A DNA stretch of 64,000 bases from Amblyornis subalaris (lineage: Eukaryota > Chordata > Aves > Passeriformes > Ptilonorhynchidae), in the NCBI GenBank assembly GCA_018881555.1, contig JACAXG010000013.1, forward strand, positions 6,672,191 to 6,736,190, written 5' to 3'. The position numbers and the translations under genes were made by a program. The notes beneath the pieces are model-generated. The model saw only the letters and a program-made list of their open reading frames with translations. It ran no database searches and was not told the DNA's origin. This document shows positions 24,071 through 36,665 of the stretch, in pieces; positions within the stretch are counted from its first letter, which is position 1, and each line of letters opens with the position of its first letter.

Positions 24071-24928
24071 AGTGCTGCTCCTATCGAAAGCACACAGATG
24101 CTCTGGACATAAATATCACCCCCTGTTACAGCTTCCAGGTCTCTAATAACAAAATCAGCTTCATTAATGATGAGTATAAAGGTAATGCACACCAAACAAC
24201 AGCCGCACTGGGAAGCTTTCCAAGTGGAAATGTGATGGATACGTGATGCAGATGTTGTCTTTCGTGAACAATTACATTTCCCTTGATTCCACCCTCTTGA
24301 GAAGGAAAACCAGAAAAGAAAGCAGTTTACTAATAGTCAACTTTTTTTCTGATTGCTGAAGTGCCTTTGATAAGACAAGATGCAGTAAAAACCTCTGCAA
24401 GGAAATGTTAGAGAGAAATTTGCTCAGGCCTCACATTCTGTATATCAAATAAATCTCACTCCCTAGCAATCATTTGCACTCCCTCTTCAATGCTGTTGGC
24501 TTGGTCCACTCCTCATGGGGGAAAAAGGAGCACAACAGTCCTGATCTCTACGGACAGCCTAAATAGCTTGCTCTAATTTTGTCTTGTTATCTTTAAGGTC
24601 TTAAAAATTAAGAACGCGTTTTATTGTGCTCTGTATAAACAGTCAGCTCCCAGTGGGAAAGTTAATTAAAACAGCCAATGCATCATATTACCAACCATCT
24701 GAGTAGTGCTCAGTGCTCTCTGTTCTATGGCCTCCTGAAAATAATTCAGGTTGTGCAGGTGCAGTACATGCAGCCAGTGAGGCTTGTAAGATGCTCTTAG
24801 TTTTAGGTTCACCACGTGTTAAAATACAACTATTATTTATTGCAAAGACAAAAACATTGGGTCTAGCCCAACACTGTGCTAAAGAATAAGACACAACCGG
24901 TGAAACTGTGACTTAGATTAAACACTAA
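24071..24928. other. Intergenic stretch
   Basis: AT-rich unique DNA with no recognised gene or repeat. Confidence 0.5.
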
Positions 24929-24964
24929 TCCCTTCTCCTTTCCTTTTTCCTTTCTCTTTCCTAG
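24929..24964 (+). other. 34-base pure pyrimidine tract ending in AG
   Basis: Positions 24929-24962 are all C or T and are followed by AG at 24963-24964 (tttcctag). As sequence it is an ideal 3' splice acceptor, but no open coding exon with a good donor follows. It may serve a lncRNA or be a simple pyrimidine repeat. Confidence 0.4.
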
Positions 24965-27900
24965 TATTGAATTATTTTCAAGTTTCCAGGACCACATGCT
25001 TGAGGTTAAAGGGGCTCAGTTTCATTTTGTTTTTCTTTCTGTAGCTTTCCATAGGCTCAATGGTTTTTCTTTTTATTTTCTTTCCTTTGCTGGCATTTCT
25101 TTAGCTGGTTGGTGGCTAAAGTGGATTGCTAAAAACCGATTTTTACTGCTTTTATATAGGCACCAATAACCACTCACAGTGGCTTCAAATCCCACTTTAG
25201 GTGAGCATGTTCTGCCTTGTCATCTTGTTTGGGAACAGTGTCCTCTCCATCTCAGCTGGTTTGCAGCTAATCGGCTGCCACATTTCTGTGATTCCTACGG
25301 GTATTTAATTCGGAAAGTATGGTGCTTTTCCTTCAGTACGACAGGCAAGTAGAAGGGATACTGTGGGAATGCAGGATGACGCTGTATATTCCTCATCTTG
25401 TAAGGAAAAGTCTCTGTGCGTGATCCAGTGATTCAGGTGCCGTTGCTGGGACACCAAGTTTTATTTAGCTGGATTTATTATAAAGTTGTTATCCGAGGCT
25501 GTGGGCAGCAGCTCACACCTTTAAACCAGACAGTGCCAAAAGTCAGTACTGCGGTACAGAAACATCCCCACACTGCCCACCTAAATCCCAGTTTTTCCTT
25601 TAAATACCCCTCCCATTACGCAGGAATAACCAAAGCCGTGGCCTCCTCATAATGCCCCAGTCCTGCTCTGTGCTGTATCCTGGTACAGTAACTCTCTTTC
25701 TGCAGGGGGTATCTTAGCAAGCAATGACTGTGCTCTATCTGTTTATTTATAGGCTCAGGATTAATGTAGTGTGGATGAAAAACATGTTTACTTGTAGGAT
25801 TGTGACTAATGTAGTGTGTGCATTCTACATCAGTAAACATTAATGAATATTCCTCCGCGAGAGGCTGAATAAGCGACCGGATTGTGTGATTCCCACACGG
25901 AAAGGCTGGTGCTGCAGCACTGGCACGGGGTGATTCTGGCTGCATCACAGCAGGACGGAGCACTGGACCCATTACAGAGGCCAGAAGCTGATGTTCCTTT
26001 AATGAGTAATGACTTGGGGTGCTGAAATGCTTATTGAGGTTAGCCAGGGGTGACATTAAACCTGTGGGATGGCACCAATAGCACAGGATCCATTTTTTCA
26101 TGTAAGTACTTTTCAGATTTAATGACTTAATATTGAATATATTGACAAGTAACTGAAATTGAGTGTTTGGGGACTACGGCAGCAGCTATACCAGTCATTA
26201 TGAAATGAGATGGAAAGCAGTGAGAGATCTGAAAGAAAGCCCATAAACAGTGATAACACAGCACCACCCCCAGGGCATAACTCAGTCACTCCATCTCAGC
26301 CCAGTCCTTGCTCTATTTGCCCATTTGCAGCACCCATGCAGAGCTGGTTGTCCCAAGTTTCACAGCATCTTTGTTTTACACAGAANTCTCGGCAATGCTG
26401 GAAAAAGAAATCACAGAAAATCTGGAGACCTGAATGGGAATTTGAATAAATCACCATAGAGCACAGCTGCATTTATCTCCTTGCATCAGAGCTGACAGCA
26501 CGATAAGGCAGGAAGGTCTCACCTGAACTGACATCCCTTTCAGCTCAGCACCTCTGTTATCTCTGTGCAATGCAGATGCTTGCCCACAATTGGCACCCAG
26601 TGTCTTCCAGCCCCCAGCAAGAACTGCTGTCTGAGCTATTCTTCAGCTTTCTTTTCCCCTGACAGCTCCCCTTACAGCTTTCCAGCCATCCTACATGTTT
26701 GAATTCCTCAAGTAGTTTTGAGTGCGGTTCCTGCAAATTCATCTCAATGCAGGAACATGGGCTGGTGTTGAAAATTCAGGGCAGGAGAATGTGCTATATT
26801 TGACAGACTAAACTGACATATTTGTGCATCAAATATTGGCTGAGNGAACTCCACCAGATCCTCTCTAGCTGAAAGGGAGAAGCATTTTTGGCTGTAGCTT
26901 GTGTGTGACCTTGGGGTATCATCTGCAAGGGGGTCTGGCTGGCAGATGCAGCCTGGGGTGGTAGATGCACCCTTTTTGCACTCTCTTGAGGAGGCTTTAG
27001 CCATACCTTGCTCTGTCCTGCACTTCCCTCTTCCTTTTTCCCTCCCAACTTGTCCCCTCATTGTTAAACCCTCCCAGGTGTGAAATGAAGGAGCCTCCTC
27101 CTGCAGCTGGTTCTCCTGGCACAACCTTCCTTGGGTGTGTAAAGCGAGTGGATTGTGCTGGGAAAATACTTCTAGTCCCTGGTCGCAATTTGGAACATAA
27201 GACAGAGAATTTCCTGTAGGCAACTTTATCAGGTAACCTGCAAGAACAAAAGCTGCCAGCCAGGGACTGTGCTGCAGTGGAGCCCCAAAAGAGTTCCTGG
27301 GGTTCTGTGTACGTCACTGCGCTTCGTTATCCCCATTAATATTTTATCAAGCAGAAGAAGAAAGTTTCCCTTTGAAGTTATACATTAGGAAATCAGCTTA
27401 TTATAGCATTAAAATAGTGACAGTTTTGCTTGGGGGAAAGGGAAGCAGACAGCCCAGCTATAAATACTGCATAGCAGCGATTAATAACTTCAGGAATAAG
27501 CAAGTGTTACAAACTAGAAATTTACTTGCTGTGGCCCCTAAAGCTGAACCTGCTACAGCTCTGATCTTGTTAGTTCATTCTTTCATCCTTTCTGAGCCTA
27601 ATGCAAACCCTTGGGGGAGCACTTCAGGCCTAGATGGTGCCAAGTACTGAGGCACCATAAAAAGAACATTTTCAGAATGATGTGATGGACTAGTTGGGAA
27701 CGGAGGCAGAAACATACTGGGCTTAGACCTAACTTTTTCTATCAATTACTGTAACATGGGAAAATGTGTGTATATCTTTATTGTATAGTTACAGATTGTC
27801 AGACTAAAAGCTTGTCTGGGAAAAAAAATCTCTTTGCTAGTGGACACGAAGGAAAGCACTTTGTCTGGTAAGTGTAATAAGAACTGACCAGCACACAGTG

Positions 27901-29728
27901 CTGTAAAGATGAAAAGTGCTGTAAATGTGTCACTACCTGTTAGGTGGTTTATATGAGAGATTTGTAGCCATTGAGACAAGCTGCCCATAGGGAGGACACT
28001 GGGAATTTGGGAAAGGGGATTGTACTTACAGGAGTATGGGACAGACAGATCCTGGCGTAATCCTTCCCATGAAGCACTTTTTGGAAATCTCTGTTATCAG
28101 TGGCAAGACAGTGCAATCTAAACACAGACCCNCTTTGTCCACAGGGTTATCTCTAGTTCCAGGATCAAAATAGGTCTCAGCATGACAGCTCAGCTCCTAA
28201 TCACAGAGAGGGAGTCAGGAATCCCCTTCTCTCTCTGGGTCAGTGCAAATGCTGTCACTGAGACTGGGCAAGAGTCTGACACATTTGCTGCAGTAAGGAG
28301 GAAAACATTTTAGAACCCTTTAATAAAAACCAGTTGTCCAAGCAGAGCTTTGCAATGAAAGCTCTTTTGATGTGTTTTGCTGAGAAGAAAACTTCATGCT
28401 GATCAGCTGATGGCAAGTTTAATTTAGTCTGGTGTTCCCCCAGGAGCCCTTGGCTGCCCCATTTCATTAATCCTCTGTGATTTGTTCATTTGGGAAGGAC
28501 TTTTTTGTCACTGCTTTTTTAACTACATATTTGCACAGCTGCTGGCATAACCTGGAGTGGATCTGTCAATAATGACTATTTCATAAACTGTTAACAAAGA
28601 CATGTCCTGTACAGACATGGGGAAGTGCTTGGGTGTCTCAGACATGAAGATGTTTCCTGCCTAACTCCTGCTCCTTTTTTCAGCCCAGGTCAGACCCCTG
28701 CTCTTCCCTCGTGTCCCCAGTATTGTTCTGGGGAGAAAAAACATCATCTTTATAGGGATTTCACACATACCTTCAAAGACTCCTAATGTTTACAGCTAAA
28801 ATCTTGNCCTGTCTTATCCCTTGTTATATCTTGCTAATGTGTTATCCTTAACAAAAATGAAGTGAACAAGGTAATCCTTTAAGTTAATAACTTCAGGAAT
28901 CAATAATAATTATAGATGCCGTGATTTGCTTTCTGCTTTCAAATTTAGCTTAGTAAACTTTGTCCCTTCAGCTCCTCTGATAGAAAATGGCCAGAAGATC
29001 CCCTTTGAAGTGATGGGCTTTTACGGCTTGTTATCTGTTAATAGTATTTATAATCTAATAGAGAACAACTTTGCAAATCTGTTTGAAATATTTTGAAGCT
29101 GCTTATCATGATGTAGCATTATAATCCAGCACTAATTCACATTAGCCAAGGTTTGGATTTCAATTTACAGTTGCTATACTTAAGTTTATTTAGCTAAAGC
29201 ATTGGCATTGGTGTGGAGTTCATACAAACAAAGTGCAGTTACAGAGCTCTCTTCCCCATTTCCCTTGCAACTTTGGGCCAATTTTCTAAACTATGTACAA
29301 AGATGAGATTTTTGAGTTTTTAAAGTTTTTAAATCCAGAGGGCTCTGAAGAGGCACATATTTCCTTGGTATCCAATCTTCCTCTCTTACCTTCTCGAACT
29401 CTGACAGAAAAGAAGCAGCTTGACATCCCAATCCCAGTCCTGCCTGCTGTGTTTAGGATCAGTCTTGGCCTGGTGGTAACAAACCCAAGCTGGCAAAAAG
29501 TGACAATGTGCAGATCAGGAAGTGCATTTCCCAGTGTGCCATTGGGCTGAGTTCAGAGCGGTTTCTTTTACCATTTCATCCTCTAAATTACTTGAACAGG
29601 ATTCACTCATTCTCCTGGCGTTTCTGTGCATATTGCACAAGTGCCCTGCAGTACAAAACACAAATAAACATCAAACTAGGCAAAATAATTTGACTTCCTC
29701 ATCTTTTTGGATGTGTAATTTTTTTTTT
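24965..29728. other. Intergenic stretch
   Basis: Unique DNA. The minus-strand open frame of 161 codons at 25616-26101 has no recognisable domain. AT-rich segments at 28,840-29,200 look like conserved noncoding DNA but cannot be proven so here. Confidence 0.5.
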
Positions 29729-29747
29729 ATATATATATATATATATA
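29729..29747. repeat. (AT)n microsatellite
   Basis: About nine AT units after a T10 run (29719-29728). Confidence 0.95.
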
Positions 29748-30660
29748 ATTCCTGAAGTAGCCTGTGGCTGATATTAAAGTGCAAGCATTTGAAATAAAGT
29801 GACAGGGGGTTATCTTCCTGGAAAAAGGGAAAGTTTTAAAGTGATGTGATCAGATCCTGAAGTCTGAAAAAAATATAATAAAAGAGAGGAGGCTTCCTTT
29901 CAACAAAACAAGCTTGAGCTAAAAATGAAAATTTTCCTAGTTTCACTATTTTTTGTCAGCTCTCTGCTGTGGGGCAGGACCTTGACAGTATCCCTGGGGA
30001 GCAGATGGATGAGAGGGAGAGCAGAAGCGCCTGTAGCTGTTCTGCCGTTCTTGACCTATTCATAACTTTGTTCTCTCCCTGTCTCACACACTCTANTTTC
30101 GGGTGGTATCTCTATGTTCCACAAGTAGCTGCTGCAGCACCTGGGCAAGGTGCCTCATTTCAGGGTGTTCGTGGTTTGGCAACAGGCAGCAANGGAATCT
30201 GAGGAAATATTTCATTCAAAGCCAGTATTGGCAAGCAGTATTTTTGTGGAAACAGCTTCACGTAGACTCAGATTTATATGGTGCTTTAAAAATAAATCAT
30301 AAATGGAAAGTGGAAAATTATGTGCTCTTCTGTGCTGGGAGGGTGCGAGGGTTTGGAGCAGGGGGGGAACACTGGGGCTGTTTCAGTTTTCCCTCTCCCT
30401 GGACTCACTGCTGACTGACTCTCCTGCTCTTACTCCTGGCATTGTTATAAAGAACATTTGGGTTGCACAGGGGTGGTTATTGTGTCAAACTAGCTAATTG
30501 CGGANTTGTTGAGAAAAATGATCTCTTTGGAAACTTTCTGCTGGGTGTTGAAGCTACATCTTGTTCCTGTGAAGCTGNCAAACACCTGCTGAGGCTGCTT
30601 CTCAGCTTTGGGCGAATTTGGCCCTTTTTTTGCGTATCTTTCTCACCCTTTAACTCCATG
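29748..30660. other. Intergenic stretch
   Basis: No recognised coding sequence. A poly-purine segment with AATAAAAGAG near 29,877 follows a run of A/T. Nothing more can be supported. Confidence 0.45.
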
Positions 30661-30797
30661 GATTCATAGAATCACAGAAGGGCTTGGGTTGGGAGGGACC
30701 TTAAAGATCAACTATTTCCAACCCCCCTGTTCCGTGGGCAACGACACCACTCGCTAGACCAGGTTGCTCGGGGCCCCATCAAACCTGGCCAACTGAT
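30661..30797 (-). mobile_element. CR1 LINE fragment, reverse orientation
   Basis: The start gattcatagaatcacagaag, then gggttgggagggaccttaa and agatcaactatttccaaccc, is the reverse complement of the CR1 3' end. The copy continues with ccaggttgctcggggccccatc, which is typical CR1 sequence slightly further in. It is a short, 5'-truncated dead copy directly beside the GC-rich block that follows. Confidence 0.9.
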
Positions 30798-30839
30798 TTT
30801 ATGGCCAACTTTTCACTTTTGCTTTGTCTCCCAGGGTTT

Positions 30840-31335
30840 GAGTGCGTGAGAACACCTGAGCGTGTGGGAAGCCCCCGTGCCCACGTACCTGGAGCTGCAA
30901 GCAGCAGCTTTGGCTCCCCAGCGGCACATCCGCCTCTCCTACCCCTCGTGTCATGAACCCTCTTAACGCAGAGGGATGAGCGTGGGAGTGCCCCCGAGGT
31001 CTGTTAGCGCTTGAGCGGAGATGGGATGTGTCACCCTGCCGTTCCCAGCCTGCCTGGGATGCTCCAGGCTGCTGGAGCAGAGAGCGCAGCCCTGCCCGCC
31101 CGCGCTCAGCCCCTGGTGCGGCACAAGCGCCTCAGCATCCGCTCCGTCCCGGCGCTCCAGCGGCCGCTCGGGGGGTCTGTGTTTGCCCATCGCTTCTCAT
31201 CATCAGCCCAGTGACACCTNGGGAGTGCAGCTCTCCCACAAGGGCACTTTGGGGAGCTGAGCACCTCCAGGCGCTCGGTGGGAGCTGTCGTGCTCCTCAC
31301 GAGCCTGTTTGCTCTCGCTTATCTTCTGCTGCGCT
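30840..31335. promoter_or_regulatory. CpG-island-like block (candidate promoter or regulatory element)
   Basis: I count about 33 CpG dinucleotides in roughly 490 bases at a GC content near 60-65 percent, which gives an observed/expected ratio of about 0.7 by hand. It contains a NotI-type site (GCGGCCGC) at 31160-31167, a hallmark of CpG islands. The surrounding DNA is AT-rich and CpG-poor. No recognised first exon lies in it: none of the open frames resembles SPOCK1 or another known protein. It could be the promoter of a lncRNA or an upstream promoter or enhancer of SPOCK1. A GC-rich remnant without function is the alternative. Confidence 0.4.
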
Positions 31336-34300
31336 GTGGGCTCTGTCCTGCTGCTGCAGCCCTGGCCCCAGGCTCTGTATCTCTGCTGGCTCACACGGAT
31401 NGCTCCCTTCAACCCACGCACAGTTCCCGAGTAGCAACAGCTTTGATATTTTCAGGCAAGAGAAGCACAGACTCATCTAACTCTAGGTGTTTCATTACTC
31501 CAATTGCACTGGGGAAATATAATGTTTAATGGCTTTGTGTCACTTGCTCTAACGGTCCCCTCTTGGGCCGTGTAATATGACCTATAGAAATGGTATTGAA
31601 TTTGCAGTCTGCTGAAATTCTTCCTTGTCCTGCCAGGGCTTGCTGCTCCCCATTGCTCACCGGTTTGCAGCAGGCACCGCGTTGCTGCTCTGGTGGGGAG
31701 GATGGAGCCGTTCTGGCAACACAAGGTACCGGCTCTCTCCGCCTCCCTTCCTCCTGTCAGATGAGACAGAGTAGAAAATTACGTGTCTGCTTTCCACAAG
31801 TAGCTACAAGTCATTGAACTTCCATAAAAACCAGCTTGTGATACTCTCCTTTTCAGCTTATTTCCTTGTTTACTCACTAATTTTTTTTGNCTTCAGCAAC
31901 TCGTAATGGAATATCGGTTATTAGCAGGATTTAGCAGGATTTGGCTGCTTAGCTTTCCAGAGTAGGCTCATTTGCTTTTGTGCAGGTTATGTGCAAATAT
32001 AAAATCTGAATTTAAACAACCAAAAGTTCATAAAAAATATGAGTAGNCTAATATAATCATGAGGACCATTTCCCTTGTTTCTTCTCTACACTGTCAGGTG
32101 CTTTGGCACCACTCCTCATTCAAAACACCCTTGATTTAATTTACCATTCTTGCTCTAGAGGTCCTTTGCTCCCTGTAATTAGTAGATGTCTTCAACCTCT
32201 AACATTTGCAGGGGACATTGTCAGAAGCATCATCTGTTGCAAGTGCTGATTGACATGTTCTAAATGCCCAGTTTCTTCTCTCTGCCCTTAGAGTCCACTA
32301 CAGCAGTGAAAGGCACTAATTATGACTTGAGACCANCTCCTGTTGGCACAACAGAGCTGAGAAGGGAGATTCACCTGGAGCGGGTGAGGATGGACCAGTT
32401 TAAAGGCTGATGGTTCCTCTGTGACAGCGGGTGGTGCCCACCTNGGAAAGCCACTCCTCACAGAGGAGGGAGGTTCTCCCCTTCTCTGCCCTTAGCCCTG
32501 TAGTATCCTGCTTTTTGTGCATGATGTGTGGGATCACTGGTGCTCTGCAGTACAGGACTTTGGGTTCTGCCCCTATCCAAAGCCCACTATAGCACAGGTA
32601 CCTTTACACACCCTTTAGTTTCCATTTTATACTGCTGGAAACATGCTTTTTATGTGAACTTCTTTTCCAAATACACTCTAGAAACAATGATTTCAAGAAC
32701 CCAGGAAACATGATGGGTTTGTTAATCCTTGAGCGATGCAGAAGGCTGGTGGGGTTCAGTTAGGAAAATTATGAAAACTGCAAAGAATGGTTCAGATAAA
32801 ATAAAGGATTTCTCTCAGTAGCATTAGATGTTCTTCACAGCTTTGTGTGCTATTTATGGCAATATGTTTGGCAATGCAATTTAAATACATTCTCCTTGCA
32901 ACATTCAGATTCGGAGCTGGAAAAATAAGGGTATCTGCATGTCTGTGTGCAGCTGTACGTTGAATGCTGAGACTGTATTTGAGAGGGTGTATCTTGATTT
33001 TTTTTTTTTAGGCAAGAAAGCTTTTATGTTTAGGTTGGCTTTGTGTGTGTCAAAGATCCCATTTCTCTCTGATTTTGCAGTCTGTCAACAGAGCTTTCAA
33101 CTCTCATTTGATTGCTTCTGTCGTGGCTTTGGGACCACCACCTCTGGTTCTCTCCTCAGCTTTGCTCCAGGAGCTGTGGGCAAACCAAGGCTCTTTGCCT
33201 CTGGCTGAGGCAAACGTGGCTCTGAGAGTGAGGGAGTGTCNCAGTGTTGCTGCAACATTTTTCACCCACTACAGACACGCTCCTTCTGCTGCCTCTAATT
33301 CTGCCAGGTTAAAGATTTCATATGTGTTTAAGAGCATCTTTGCTATCAAAAGCAAAAGGGACTCATGGTCCTAAGTCATTTAGAAGTGTAGAAAAATTCC
33401 ATCCTGAATCAGCTCTTGATTTTTTAGGGCTGTGACAGTGGCATAAGTAGACAACAATGAAAACCTAGGAGAGATTAAAATGGAGAGAGGCTGTGCCAGC
33501 ACCTGGCAAACAGATCTATGTGAAGAAAACAGATTATCTTCTCTATCCTACATCTCCTACATAAAATTCCTACACATTTTCTGTTTTGATAATCATAAAC
33601 CTTTTCACCCAATATATTTCTCAANGCTGTGGTCTAGTTATCAGCTTCAGATTTTAATGAGATTCAAATCTGGTGCTGGGCTCCTCATCCTGAGCAACCA
33701 GTCTGCTGTCAGCCATCACTCAAACCTCTGATTTCTCCCTTGAATCAAAAATNTGCATTCCCCCTCTGCTTTCTTCTAGCATGCTCTGCACTTTTCCTCT
33801 CATTTTCTGGCTCTCTTGAGCTTTAAGAGTATGCTGGGAAATAATAAGAGAAAAGATAAAGAGTTGATTTAATGCTTAGCAAATATTGGAAGGAGGTTTG
33901 TACATGTGATTAGAATTTATTTGTTCTGTTCTTAGGTAGCAGAGGAGGGTTTGATGTAATAGCTAACAACACACATGGCAGAAGTTGCTGAAGAAGGCTT
34001 TTCAATGGTGACAACTGTGAATTTAAAATTAGCAACTGCAAGTCACAGCTAAAAAAATCCTTTATGGAGCAGAGGGNGATTTCTTACCAGTGTGGATAGA
34101 GTCAATAGGCACAAATCCATGGCAGGGGGTTGCAAGGAATTTGGGGTGTGCCAGAAATTTCTCAAGAAATGCAATGGTGACAGATGGTTGGGAAAGGTAA
34201 AAGAGATTATCTAGAAAATCGAAGTTTCCTTCTCTAGATTGGCATCCAGCCCTCGTTCAAACTCGTTCTGCTTGGGCTGGGCAGCAGTGGGTGGTCACAG

Positions 34301-36479
34301 GCCCCCAGTGCTGAGTTCTGGCTTGGGCCAGTGGCTTCTGAAGCATCTCCTGGGCTCGTGAGTGTGTATGAGACAGGGAGCCTGGAAATGCTGAGCTGCT
34401 TTATGTCCAAACTGTGGTGTGTGTGTGTCGTGAGAAGGTTCTGAAGGAAAGACCTCAAGGCAAAGACAAAGAAGAATGGAAAGAAGTCAAGGGTGATGGG
34501 AACTGNAAAGAGAATAAAAAGCTGGGTATTTAGAAGAAGAAGAGATCCCTGTTTGAACAGATAGTCTTGTAAGAAAGTGATATAAAAATAAACTTAATTT
34601 GCTTCCTAACATGACATCGCAGCAACATAAGGTTGGAATAAATCTTGAAATGGTTTATTGCAGAGAATATAGAGTAAAGCTTGATCAAATCGTTTGTGTA
34701 CNAAGAATGAAACAACGTGTAGGAAAATGGAGTTGTATTGAAGAAAAAATTCTNTTACAGAAGGAAAATAGACATGTGGTTCCAGTTCAGCAAGGGCTGT
34801 AAATGATGCTTTCATCTCTCTCTGCTGAACATGAGGGGACTTTGCAATGAGCTGGCAGCAAAGAAGGTGCAGAATCAGACCTTAGACCTGGAAACTGAGG
34901 AATTGGATGGATCAAAGGGACTGGGGATGCCCGAGGGACACAGCCACTGCTTGCTGGCTTCAGTAGGTACAAAGCAGCTGTGGCTCACGGGCCAGCTCCA
35001 GCATCTTCCAGGATGAGCACTTAGCGATTCCAAAGGGAGAGGAGAGCGAGTAACATGCCACTGTCCTACCAGNTGAAATATTGAAAACATACCTAAATCG
35101 GCTATCAAATTAGAACCTCAAAAGCCTTTAAAAATGTTTTGTTTTTTCTGTTTTTTGATGGCAGTCAGAGCAACAGAATCAGAGAAATTAATGGAACACA
35201 TTTGAAGTGAGACATTGTTAGCAAAGTGGGCTTCTTTTGTCAAGATTTATGTATGGTAGGAAAAAACNAAAACAGAGAGAGAGCGCAAAAAGCCAGATGA
35301 ACTGTCAGAGCCAAAAAGTGGCGTCATTCTGGAAGCAGCTGAAAAAAGTCAATAGAAGACAATTGACTTCAGATAAATTGTCAAAAAAATTGTCAGCACT
35401 TGTGGCTCAGAGAAAGGCCTCTTGACAGTGGAAACCCATCATTTTCCCTGATAAAAGTCTGTTAAGATTATTAGAAATGCATTGATAAGAAGTTTATAGA
35501 GCAGCTTTGAAAATAAATGATGAAAGGAAAACGAGAAAGAGCAGCTGTGCCAGAGGTAGGAGAGCAAGTGTTCTGTAGCAAAATGACCTCTGATAGCGAG
35601 GGAAAAATGGAAAGCAAGTAAATGAAATGCATTTTTCTTGATTTGTACTTTTTTATGATCACAAAANACTTTGATATGGGATGCTAAAGAAATTTCTTAT
35701 AGACTTACAATTCCTAAAACGTAGCGACCAGTATGAAGGTTGAGGTGTACAAGCGACTACTCTGGTAGCAATAGTGCTTGTACCTCCAAAGGCTCATTCT
35801 GTGATCTTTGCTTCTAACTGTGGATATTTATTCATAGGAACTGTCCATTGCTCTTTTCCATGTGTTGTGACAAAATACAAGGAGGAAACCAGATTTTTAC
35901 AATACTTTCATTCAAGCAGCCTGGGGTGCCTCAATACACGACTGAAATCCACCAGCAGCAGCAGCATGGAGGAATTCCGGGCGGCCCAGGTTTGTGAGGT
36001 GTGAGTTGTGACACACAACAGATCAGAGCCCTCTTTAACCCTTCGGAAACCAGTTTTGGGAGAATGCCTTTGAATGGATTCACTGCTCCAGCCCAGCAGT
36101 GCTGAAGGCNAGATATTGATGTTAAAATGGTCCAGATGTTTCTGTGGATGCTGAGACTATGTTGGGCTGAGGAAAGAAGGGTTGAAACAATTGCTCTGCT
36201 TTACAGAGAAAGTCAAGAATTATGGAAAGGCTATAATGACTCTTATCCCAGTGCCTGAGCTTTAGCAACAACAGGAAAACTCCTTGCGGAGGAGGTTTTC
36301 CTTATGCCTTCTCTGAAATAGTAACTCACAGAGACAGGATGCTAACCTGGGGACTGCCTGTGCCCCTCAAGCTGCTGATCCCTGGGATCCACTTTTACTT
36401 GGGTTCAACTTCCTTGATGCTGACAAAGTGGGATGTGGAGCTTCCCGTGCACCCGTGTGAAGGAGATTTGCAGGCAGAG
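31336..36479. other. Intergenic stretch
   Basis: Unique, mostly AT-rich DNA. A small duplication (ttagcaggat twice) lies at about 31,921-31,940. A T11 run near 33,000 is followed by TTAG. No gene recognised; the open frames are short and mutually overlapping. Confidence 0.5.
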
Positions 36480-36665
36480 TGAAATATTATGGTTGAAGGA
36501 CTCTATCTTGATGTGATTTATTTAACTCATGAAAAATGTAAGAAGATTGAATTATATTGGCACCATATATCATGCTGCTGGGTGAAAAATTAAGATATAT
36601 TAGTGGGATTTAAGTGACTAGTTTATCACTGGATTTGCATTATGATTAGCCCAGCTGTCTCTGCA
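36480..36665. promoter_or_regulatory. AT-rich block with octamer site (candidate conserved noncoding element)
   Basis: The block contains GGATTTGCATTATGATTAG beginning at 36631, that is an octamer followed by a homeodomain-type core, together with several ATATAT/TTAAG words. The first 14 bases of that word recur exactly at 20074-20087. Regulatory function is inferred. Confidence 0.2.

Noticed and set aside
25616..26101. Minus-strand open frame of 161 codons
   Set aside because: No domain, no homologue recognised, and it starts and ends without exon signals.
30949..31480. SPOCK1 first exon in the CpG-rich block
   Set aside because: None of the frames shows a SPOCK1-like signal peptide or the mature N terminus; the block is kept only as a possible regulatory element.
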